From a virus, in IMG/VR virus record IMGVR_UViG_3300027747_003229, positions 1 to 28,867 of that record: DNA of 28,867 nt. One strand, 5' to 3'. Under the pieces are notes generated by a model. That model searched no databases and was not told the DNA's origin. It saw only the letters and a list, made by a program, of their open reading frames with translations. The position numbers were made by a program, and so were the translations under genes. The first letter of the stretch is position 1, and every line of letters starts with the position of its first letter. This document shows, in pieces, positions 4,973 through 9,669 of this stretch.

Positions 4973-4988
4973 TGGCACAGTATTTGCT
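4973..4988 (+). promoter_or_regulatory. Sigma-54 type element
   Basis: TGGCACAGTATTTGCT, one base (A for G) from the strong consensus in the -24 part. Confidence 0.5.
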
Positions 4989-5015
4989 CTATGCAATTTT
5001 CATGCCAAAAAAGTT

Positions 5016-5031
5016 TGGCACGATATTTGCT
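5016..5031 (+). promoter_or_regulatory. Sigma-54 type element directly upstream of cassette F
   Basis: TGGCACGATATTTGCT is a full match to TGGCACG-N4-TTGCW. Eleven bases separate it from TCGTAAGTCG of cassette F, the usual distance to a start site. Confidence 0.65.
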
Positions 5032-5041
5032 ATGACGATTC

Positions 5042-5130
5042 GTCGTAAGTCGTTGCGGCGTAAGCACTTACATCAAATTCGGCGCGCCGGCCTTGCCCTA
5101 AGTCCTTTGCGGATAAGGGTTTACGTCAAG
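5042..5130. repeat. Double-hairpin GC-core cassette F, possible small RNA
   Basis: Left hairpin GTAAGTCGTT, 7-nt loop GCGGCGT, AAGCACTTAC; core GGCGCGCCGGCC; right hairpin TAAGTCCTT, 7-nt loop TGCGGAT, AAGGGTTTA; closes with GTCAAG. The two arms are direct repeats of each other. Preceded by three sigma-54 type elements on the plus strand. Confidence 0.75.
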
Positions 5131-5148
5131 GCCTTGTACACTACTATA

Positions 5149-5457
5149 CTACTGTATAGTCATCCCCTCTATATAGGGGAATGTCTTACCATTAGAGTGT
5201 ACGCTCCATTCTCCCTTTGTTTGTTTAACATATCCCGGTATATACTTATTCATTCGATCTTTAGTGGTAGGGCTATACCATCCTCCATTTCGCAGGGTAT
5301 AGGTATTATCTTCATGGATTGTCACGACATAGGTACTGTGTAGCATGATCCCTACGCTACCATTCGGCAGAATCTCAGCGTAGGTGTTATTGCCTACCTT
5401 GCGGGATTGCCGGCCTGTTTTACCATTCACCATCTTTACTGCGTCAGAGTGTTTCAT
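5149..5457 (-). CDS. DUF8033-like small phage protein
   Basis: 102 residues from the ATG at 5457; a GTG at 5466 overlapping the previous stop is possible. It carries RKVGNNTYAEI, LHSTYVVTIHEDNTYTLRNG and GGWYSPTTKDRMNKYIPGY. That set (N-N-T-Y, H-x-T-x-V, GGW, TTKDRMN-x-Y-x-P) is a hallmark of a widespread small phage protein family of unknown function that I recall as DUF8033. The sequence is beta-rich, ending with WSVHSNGKTFPYIEGM. Last gene of the block before cassette F. The family name is from memory; the motif set itself is clear. Confidence 0.75.
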   Translation of the reverse strand: MKHSDAVKMVNGKTGRQSRKVGNNTYAEILPNGSVGIMLHSTYVVTIHEDNTYTLRNGGWYSPTTKDRMNKYIPGYVKQTKGEWSVHSNGKTFPYIEGMTIQ

Positions 5458-5462
5458 TTTGT

Positions 5463-5570
5463 TCACCAGCTTTCGCTGATTATCCCTAGTAATTGTTGAA
5501 GAAACTGTAAAATCTCTTTAATATTATGAGTAGCATAATCTACATACCCATCCGGTAAATGTCTATACAT
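5463..5570 (-). CDS. 35-residue hypothetical peptide
   Basis: It opens MYRHLPDGYVDYATHNIKEI and ends with a hydrophobic helix (LQFLQQLLGIISESW). AAGGA is 5 bp upstream of the ATG, the start is 11 bp after the stop of the 5582-5806 gene, and its TGA touches the next gene. A middle member of a three-gene operon. No family recognised. Confidence 0.6.
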   Translation of the reverse strand: MYRHLPDGYVDYATHNIKEILQFLQQLLGIISESW

Positions 5571-5581
5571 ACCATTCCTTT

Positions 5582-5806
5582 TCAAGCGGCCTTGATAAAT
5601 ACCTGACTAGCCTTGCTATTACCGTAAATCGTTACGATATAATTCTTTCCGCTACCATCCTCAATCTGTATACCATTTACCATACCAACATAGCAGCCTA
5701 GGGTAGCATGATCGACCAGACCTATATATGATCGATCCATCATAGCCTTTACAATATCGCTCAACAGATAGACTTTACCAACCGACCGGACAGTAGCAGT
5801 TTTCAT
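5582..5806 (-). CDS. Hypothetical early protein, 74 residues
   Basis: The sequence opens MKTATVRSVGKVYLLSDIVK and has two beta-type segments (GCYVGMVNGIQIEDGSG and YIVTIYGNSKASQVF). A purine-rich stretch GAGAAAAGAA precedes the ATG. First gene after promoter 5829-5858. No catalytic motif or known family is seen. Confidence 0.7.
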   Translation of the reverse strand: MKTATVRSVGKVYLLSDIVKAMMDRSYIGLVDHATLGCYVGMVNGIQIEDGSGKNYIVTIYGNSKASQVFIKAA

Positions 5807-5828
5807 TTCTTTTCTCTTTTCTATATCT

Positions 5829-5858
5829 ATTATACGGTGCCGATCCTAAAAGGTTCGA
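5829..5858 (-). promoter_or_regulatory. Early promoter TCGAAC-18-TATAAT
   Basis: Minus-strand TCGAAC (5858-5853) and TATAAT (5834-5829). Its -35 box abuts the stop codon of the 5860-6018 gene. Confidence 0.75.
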
Positions 5859-5859
5859 C

Positions 5860-6018
5860 CTAAAATACCCAAATATTTTTTGAAGTATAGGGAAGCAGAT
5901 CATTTATAGGAAAGCCTGTAGACTCTGCGACAATTTTTTGGGCCGTCATCCAATCGGCTGCGTCTGCTTGTCCGATAAACTTGTGTTCGCCATAGCTGAA
6001 GAAATAAAAAGTTTTCAT
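5860..6018 (-). CDS. Small early protein, paralogue of the 3364-3561 gene
   Basis: 52 residues from the ATG at 6018, which has AAGGA 7 bp upstream; an ATG at 6045 lies further up without a ribosome site. It shows FYFFSYGEHKFIGQ, ADWMTAQK and GFPINDLLPY, the same residues that define its paralogue (H-K, D-W-M-x-A, G-x-P-x-x-D, K-N). Single gene between promoters 6057-6086 and 5829-5858. Function unknown; duplication suggests dosage or divergence under selection. Confidence 0.75.
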   Translation of the reverse strand: MKTFYFFSYGEHKFIGQADAADWMTAQKIVAESTGFPINDLLPYTSKNIWVF

Positions 6019-6056
6019 CGTCTTTTCCTTATTGTTGTCCATCATTCTCTATGTCT

Positions 6057-6086
6057 ATTATACGTTGCTATTCTGAAAAGGTTCAA
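6057..6086 (-). promoter_or_regulatory. Early promoter TTGAAC-18-TATAAT
   Basis: Minus-strand TTGAAC (6086-6081) and TATAAT (6062-6057). The related palindrome CCTTGC/GTAAGG at 6087-6104 directly touches the -35 box. Confidence 0.8.
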
Positions 6087-6104
6087 CCTTGCAATATCGT
6101 AAGG
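6087..6104. promoter_or_regulatory. CCTTGC-N6-GTAAGG imperfect inverted repeat
   Basis: Variant of the operator-like palindrome between the stop of 6105-6347 and the -35 box at 6081-6086. Confidence 0.4.
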
Positions 6105-6347
6105 TTAGATACCCTCTCCATCGTCCAGACCTGGGATATAGTCTGGCAGATCATTATATTCCTCCATCGTCATACTATTATCTTCCAAGGCCTTTACCAT
6201 ATTTTCATCTTCCGGAATATCTTCCACCACACCACACCAATCGTTGCAGCTTGTGCAAATTCCGATCATATCCTTACCCTCACCAGTCTCACAGTAGACA
6301 CCACAACTACAACAATCGGACACCAGATCGTAGTTCAAATATTCCAT
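6105..6347 (-). CDS. Cys-rich zinc-ribbon-like protein, longer paralogue of 4613-4798
   Basis: About 80 residues from the ATG at 6347 (7 bp from AAGGA; 6353 is also possible). It shows YLNYDLVSDCCSCGVYCETG and IGICTSCNDWCGVVED, then a 19-residue acidic insertion absent from the paralogue, then the shared end DYIPGLDDGEGI. The downstream bases and the palindrome after the stop are also conserved, so a whole gene module was duplicated. A zinc ribbon is inferred from Cys spacing. Promoter at 6390-6419. Confidence 0.75.
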   Translation of the reverse strand: MEYLNYDLVSDCCSCGVYCETGEGKDMIGICTSCNDWCGVVEDIPEDENMVKALEDNSMTMEEYNDLPDYIPGLDDGEGI

Positions 6348-6389
6348 TTTCATATCCTTTTCTTTATCGTATCGTTTTCTTCTATATCT

Positions 6390-6419
6390 ATTATACGCTA
6401 CTGATCGGCAAAGGTTCAA
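6390..6419 (-). promoter_or_regulatory. Early promoter TTGAAC-18-TATAAT
   Basis: Minus-strand TTGAAC (6419-6414), 18-bp spacer ending GCG, TATAAT (6395-6390). Confidence 0.8.
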
Positions 6420-6459
6420 TAGAAAATCTAGAAAAAATAAAAAAATCTTTTTTCTTCAT

Positions 6460-6475
6460 TGGCACGATATTTGCT
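6460..6475 (+). promoter_or_regulatory. Sigma-54 type element, distal copy before cassette G
   Basis: TGGCACGATATTTGCT, identical to the copy at 5016-5031. Confidence 0.6.
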
Positions 6476-6485
6476 CTGGGCCGAT

Positions 6486-6501
6486 TGGCACGGCATTTGC
6501 T
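6486..6501 (+). promoter_or_regulatory. Sigma-54 type element, proximal copy before cassette G
   Basis: TGGCACGGCATTTGCT matches the consensus; 11 bases separate it from TCGTAAGTCG of cassette G, the same spacing as before cassette F. Confidence 0.65.
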
Positions 6502-6511
6502 ATAGCTATTC

Positions 6512-6601
6512 GTCGTAAGTCGTTATGCCACAACCACTTACGTCAAATTAGGCGGGCCGACCCTCGTCGTAAGTTCTTTACTGACAAGGGTTTACGTCAA
6601 G
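6512..6601. repeat. Double-hairpin GC-core cassette G, possible small RNA
   Basis: Left hairpin GTAAGTCGTT, loop ATGCCAC, AACCACTTAC; core GGCGGGCCGACC; right hairpin CGTAAGTTCTT, loop TACTGAC, AAGGGTTTACG; then GTCAAG. Ends 7 bp before the stop codon of the 6608-6811 gene. Confidence 0.75.
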
Positions 6602-6607
6602 TTACCC

Positions 6608-6811
6608 CTACCATTTGGGGGGATAGCTCCCCATCCATACCATGTGGTCGCGGTACCCCTTCGCATAGGGGGATCCATGCCGCTTGCGAATGAGACGCAG
6701 TTGAGCGGCCAACGTACCCCTATAAATGGGGGAGGGGTCACGCTGAATCCATTCGCCTATCCATTTGTTCGCAGGAACCGCGACGAGTAGCCTATGATCG
6801 AAAACTTGCAT
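6608..6811 (-). CDS. Hypothetical basic early protein
   Basis: 67 residues, opening MQVFDHRLLVAVPANKWIGE, Arg-rich in the middle (LRLIRKRHG), ending MVWMGSYPPKW. AAGGA lies 9 bp before the ATG. The DNA contains three C-run/G-run hairpins (TACCCC...GGGGG at 6601-6625, 6654-6677 and 6712-6735), so codon use is shaped by structure and the coding call is less certain than for neighbours. Second gene of its block, before cassette G. No family recognised. Confidence 0.55.
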   Translation of the reverse strand: MQVFDHRLLVAVPANKWIGEWIQRDPSPIYRGTLAAQLRLIRKRHGSPYAKGYRDHMVWMGSYPPKW

Positions 6812-6869
6812 GATATTTTTTCCTTACCTAATTACCCAAAGACCCCTTAAACTCGCCAGTCTATGCAAA

Positions 6870-7049
6870 CTATTTGCTAGCTTGCATGGTCTCCAAAGTG
6901 ACGCACTTGTCGATATAGATCGACCGATAGCCCTGTTCGGCTTTGACAGTTAGCAGGACACGCTCCCCAAACTGCCGGACATTCACAACTTCGCCATTCA
7001 CAATTTCGCCGTTGTCATATTCCGAAAAAACATAGTCGCCAATTTTCAT
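6870..7049 (-). CDS. Small SH3-like barrel protein
   Basis: 59 residues from the ATG at 7049, which is 7 bp from AAAGGG; the frame continues up to 7082 without a better site. It opens MKIGDYVFSEYDNGEIVNGE and continues with VVNVRQFGERVLLTVKAEQG, an alternating beta pattern with a K-x-G-D-x-V start typical of small SH3/KOW-like barrels that bind nucleic acid or protein. Exact family unknown. A weak promoter candidate lies at 7087-7117 (CCGAAC, 19 bp, TATATA). Confidence 0.65.
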   Translation of the reverse strand: MKIGDYVFSEYDNGEIVNGEVVNVRQFGERVLLTVKAEQGYRSIYIDKCVTLETMQASK

Positions 7050-7086
7050 TTTCATACCCTTTGAAGTATCGTTCGTTTCCATACCC

Positions 7087-7117
7087 TATATACGGAATGA
7101 TACCCAAAATGGTTCGG
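7087..7117 (-). promoter_or_regulatory. Weak promoter candidate for the 6870-7049 gene
   Basis: CCGAAC, 19-bp spacer and TATATA on the minus strand resemble the early promoter set but match less well; a degenerate palindrome CTTTCAAGATTGTAAG follows at 7131-7146. Confidence 0.4.
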
Positions 7118-7119
7118 TC

Positions 7120-7348
7120 GATGGTTCAAACTTTCAAGATTGTAAGTTTTCTTTCCAAGGGGCTCCGGCGAACAACGGGAATGCGGTAAAATAGAGAATC
7201 TAAAAAGTATTGGCAATTTAGAGAGGATAGATAAGATAGGGGGTTTTTTCGTTTTGCAAAGGACTGGCAAGATTTGCAGGTAAAGCCGGGGGTGGTACAA
7301 AAGCAATAAGCACCACCCTATATAATTAGCCAGTTTATTAGCCATTTA
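7120..7348. other. Non-coding stretch between early region and secreted protein
   Basis: No convincing gene is seen. It holds a degenerate palindrome at 7131-7146, a 7-bp stem hairpin GGGTGGT/ACCACCC at 7290-7318 that may end the leftward transcript from the secreted-protein gene, and one copy of the direct repeat AATTAGCCAGTTT at 7324-7336. Confidence 0.5.
7324..7336 (+). repeat. 13-bp direct repeat, left copy
   Basis: AATTAGCCAGTTT recurs exactly at 7671-7683; the two copies flank the secreted-protein gene at 7349-7645. Confidence 0.6.
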
Positions 7349-7645
7349 TTAATATCTTATTGGAACATACTGAGTCTGAGGAATACTAACTACCTCGTAT
7401 CTCTTTAAAAAGCAGCAGTATCGTCGCTCCACCAAAACACTATGATATGTTGTTACTGGAACGTACTGAGGAGCCACAGCAACCACCGGAACAAAGTAAG
7501 GATAAAATACTGGAACAGGAACAGAAATAGCCTGAAAGTTCTGAAGTACCACAACTGGTGGCCTATAAACATAAGGAACCCACTCATCAGCTTTTGCTGA
7601 CGATATTACTAAACATAATAAAATCCCCATAAATATCTTAGTCAT
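7349..7645 (-). CDS. Secreted Val/Pro/Tyr-rich protein, possible cargo gene
   Basis: 98 residues. The N-terminus MTKIFMGILLCLVISSAKA is a signal peptide with a signal peptidase I site after AKA, before DEWVP. The mature part is rich in V, P, Y and Q (VPVPVFYPYFVPVVAVAPQY) and contains VERRYCCFLKRYEVV. GAGGAAA is upstream of the ATG. Unlike its neighbours it is exported, and it is flanked by the 13-bp direct repeat, so it may be a later-acquired gene acting in the periplasm or at the cell surface. I do not recognise a named family. Confidence 0.7.
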   Translation of the reverse strand: MTKIFMGILLCLVISSAKADEWVPYVYRPPVVVLQNFQAISVPVPVFYPYFVPVVAVAPQYVPVTTYHSVLVERRYCCFLKRYEVVSIPQTQYVPIRY

Positions 7646-7670
7646 AAAAATTTCCTCGTTAGTTAAAATG

Positions 7671-7683
7671 AATTAGCCAGTTT
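7671..7683 (+). repeat. 13-bp direct repeat, right copy
   Basis: Second exact copy of AATTAGCCAGTTT, upstream of the secreted-protein gene. Confidence 0.6.
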
Positions 7684-7710
7684 CCACATTTATCCTGCAA
7701 CATTCCAAGC

Positions 7711-7738
7711 AAAAAGGGCAAGCATTTCTGCTTACCCC
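7711..7738 (-). terminator. Rho-independent terminator of the 7777-7998 gene
   Basis: On the minus strand GGGTAAGCA, loop GAAA, TGCTTGCCC (one mismatch) is followed by TTTTT. It lies 39 bp after the stop of the AT-hook gene. Confidence 0.75.
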
Positions 7739-7776
7739 ATTTGGTTAACAACTATCTTATAAGATCCATTATAAGA

Positions 7777-7998
7777 TCAGCTCGTTACGTCTCCAAAAGT
7801 TGAAGCCTTGTTCTTTGAAGGTCGTCCACGAGGCTTGCTCAACTTTAACTTTCTTCTTTGTCGTCTGATCATTGCTGTACTAACATTTTGTCCAGTAATT
7901 TCGCTTAATTTAGCGGCCAAAGCCTCATCACATATCACAGAATGATTGTTACGAATGTAATCAATTTCAGTATCATTCCACTTTTTATAAGTCGCCAT
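7777..7998 (-). CDS. Small DNA-binding protein with HTH-like domain and AT-hook
   Basis: 73 residues. The front half (KKWNDTEIDYIRNNHSVICD, then EALAAKLSEITGQNVSTAMI) reads like a Myb/SANT or recombinase-type helix-turn-helix. The basic tail contains KPRGRPSKNK, an AT-hook for the minor groove of AT-rich DNA. AAAGGAG precedes the ATG. It is transcribed leftward from the divergent region 8000-8088 and ends in a clear terminator, so it is a one-gene unit. Its placement between the leftward and rightward halves makes it the prime candidate for the regulator binding the GTTGACAAC sites. DNA binding is well supported; the target is inference. Confidence 0.75.
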   Translation of the reverse strand: MATYKKWNDTEIDYIRNNHSVICDEALAAKLSEITGQNVSTAMIRRQRRKLKLSKPRGRPSKNKASTFGDVTS

Positions 7999-8022
7999 AA
8001 ATTCTCCTTTTGGTGTTTATAT

Positions 8023-8070
8023 TGTTGACAACATATCCCAATATACATATTATAGTATATGGTTGACAAC
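8023..8070. promoter_or_regulatory. Divergent promoter region with twin GTTGACAAC operators
   Basis: GTTGACAAC occurs at 8024-8032 and 8062-8070 (centres 38 bp apart), each with dyad GTTG-A-CAAC. On the plus strand TTGACA (8025-8030), a 17-bp spacer and TATTAT (8048-8053) form a promoter whose -35 lies within the left site and whose start region precedes the right site. A TATAAT on the minus strand (8054-8049) can serve the leftward gene. Confidence 0.65.
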
Positions 8071-8088
8071 TTTGTGCAAGGAGAAAAA

Positions 8089-8259
8089 ATGCCCAAACCC
8101 CATTTAGACTACAATCTAGTTGATTCTATTTTAACCGTTAAGGCTTCTGGCCAAGTTGAAGACCATGTAATAATGGACCTATTATTACCACAAGGAAAAA
8201 GTATAGCACAACTTATAGATGACCAACAAAAAAAAGATATCGAAAAAACAATCGAATAA
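8089..8259 (+). CDS. Hypothetical protein, first of the rightward block
   Basis: 56 residues from the ATG at 8089, preceded by AAGGAG with a 5-bp gap; an earlier ATG at 8059 has no site. It opens MPKPHLDYNLVDSILTVKAS and has a helical C-terminus (IAQLIDDQQKKDIEKTIE). It overlaps the sigma-like gene by 41 bp. No named family; its place just after the switch suggests a regulator or adaptor. Confidence 0.65.
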   Translation: MPKPHLDYNLVDSILTVKASGQVEDHVIMDLLLPQGKSIAQLIDDQQKKDIEKTIE

Positions 8260-8878
8260 AGTATCTGAAGAAGAATTTTTAATCGTATTAGATAATATTA
8301 GCAAAAGACTAGCACATAAATTCAGATTCGCCTATCACGATATTGAAGACATGAAACAGCAAGCTGCTATCTTTGCTATAGAAGGATTAGAAAAATACGA
8401 TAATAAAAGACCTCTTGAAAATTTTTTATGGACCCATGTTAGAAATAGACTTTTTAATTACAAACGAAATAACTATCAAAGGCCCGACAAACCCTGCTTA
8501 ACCTGCCCTCTCTTTGATAAGCATATGAGTCAATCAACAAGTCAATGTTTAAAATTTGCTAATAAAGATGACTGTGAATTATACTCATCTTGGAGCAAAA
8601 GGAACGAAACTAAAAAAAATATCATACAACCATCTCATATAGAAGATGATAACTGTTATAGATCTAGTACTAATTTTGGCTTAAACATACAAAATCAAGA
8701 AGTTATTAAGTTTTTAGATGATCATATAGGAACAGAATATAGAGAAAATTATTTAAAACTTAAACATGGTGTTAAAATACCCAAGCAACAATTAAATAAA
8801 CTCAAAAAACACATATCAACTCTTATGGAGAATCATGAATGGAATCCAAAAACATTCCACGAAAACGAGGACAACTAA
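8219..8878 (+). CDS. Phage sigma factor, sigma-70 region 2-like with Cys cluster (gp55-like)
   Basis: 219 residues. Residues 39-82 (YHDIEDMKQQAAIFAIEGLE, then KYDNKRPLENFLWTHVRNRL and FNYKR) match the core-binding and -10 recognition region of sigma-70 factors: D-x-x-Q, I-E-G-L-x-K-Y-D and a basic helix. Next come C93-x2-C96, C110 and C119, a probable zinc-binding insert, and later a helical segment (residues 165-205) in place of region 4. This layout resembles T4 gp55-type late sigma factors that omit a full region 4. It overlaps the genes on both sides, so translation is likely coupled; the start lacks a clear ribosome site. It likely directs RNA polymerase to the late genes to its right. 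The sigma call is strong; late timing is inference. Confidence 0.8.
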   Translation: MTNKKKISKKQSNKVSEEEFLIVLDNISKRLAHKFRFAYHDIEDMKQQAAIFAIEGLEKYDNKRPLENFLWTHVRNRLFNYKRNNYQRPDKPCLTCPLFDKHMSQSTSQCLKFANKDDCELYSSWSKRNETKKNIIQPSHIEDDNCYRSSTNFGLNIQNQEVIKFLDDHIGTEYRENYLKLKHGVKIPKQQLNKLKKHISTLMENHEWNPKTFHENEDN

Positions 8879-9669
8879 GTCTTGATGAAGAGAAATTCAT
8901 AAGAGATAATGTTTCTCAATTATCAGTTACGGAAATAGCCAATTCTATTAATCGTAATGAGGCCCCAGTTAAAAGATACATAACTGAAAATGCTCTATTA
9001 ATTTCCCCAGAAGAAAAATCTAATGATGAATTGTTAAAAAATAAACTCTATAGTAAAACTTTCTGGAATGAAATAAAAAGACAATTTGATACTGATACTG
9101 GAGAACTTCAATACTTTGAAGATACCTGGATATCATTAATCAAACAATTTAGAGAAGACGTACTTCCTGCAGAAGAACTTCAGATTAAACAATTTATCAC
9201 TATTGATATTCTTATCAACAGAAGTATGAAAGAGCGCAAGCGCCACATTGCTGAAACTGAAAAGCTTCAAAAACAAGTTGATAAAGAATATGAAAAAACT
9301 GAAATTGAAAGAGACATACCTAAATTGGCTAATCTCGAAACACAATTAAGTTTTGCTCGCAACAGCATAGCAAACTATACTAATGAGTATACTAAACTAC
9401 TCAACGAACAACAAAAAATAAGTAAAGATCTAAAAGCCACACGAGAACAAAGAATCAAAAGAATCGAAGATGGTAAAAGCTCCTGGGTAGGACTAATAAG
9501 AATGCTAGAAGATGAAGAATTAAGAGAAAAAGAAGGTCGAGAGATGGAAATTTTAAGTATGGCCACAAATAAAGCACGAACCCAACTAGAAGAATATCAT
9601 ACTTATCAGGATAATACTTTAGACAAACCATTTTTAACTCCGGATAGCGTAGAGAGGACGAACTCATGA
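8839..9669 (+). CDS. HTH plus coiled-coil protein, candidate small terminase
   Basis: 276 residues. The N-terminus (LDEEKFIRDNVSQLSVTEIA, then NSINRNEAPVKRYI) is a helix-turn-helix. The rest is mostly long charged helix with strong coiled-coil character (residues about 140-240). An N-terminal DNA-binding domain followed by an oligomerising coiled coil, located before the large terminase, fits a small terminase subunit that recognises packaging sites. Family similarity is not specific, so a transcription regulator is the main alternative. It overlaps the sigma gene by 40 bp and its TGA overlaps the ATG of gmd. Confidence 0.55.
   Translation: MESKNIPRKRGQLSLDEEKFIRDNVSQLSVTEIANSINRNEAPVKRYITENALLISPEEKSNDELLKNKLYSKTFWNEIKRQFDTDTGELQYFEDTWISLIKQFREDVLPAEELQIKQFITIDILINRSMKERKRHIAETEKLQKQVDKEYEKTEIERDIPKLANLETQLSFARNSIANYTNEYTKLLNEQQKISKDLKATREQRIKRIEDGKSSWVGLIRMLEDEELREKEGREMEILSMATNKARTQLEEYHTYQDNTLDKPFLTPDSVERTNS

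Noticed and set aside
4879-5067. Minus-strand frame in the 4895-5041 gap
   Set aside because: No ribosome site, and the stretch is explained by the three sigma-54 type elements and a palindrome.
181-6601. Cassettes as a CRISPR array or integron attC sites
   Set aside because: The paired arms look repeat-like, but only two arms flank each short GC core, cores are not spacers of constant length, units are separated by genes, and no integrase core sites (RYYYAAC/GTTRRRY) are seen.
7052-7345. Minus-strand frame of 97 residues
   Set aside because: Overlaps the start of the 6870-7049 gene and its promoter area, with no ribosome site and an unlikely composition.
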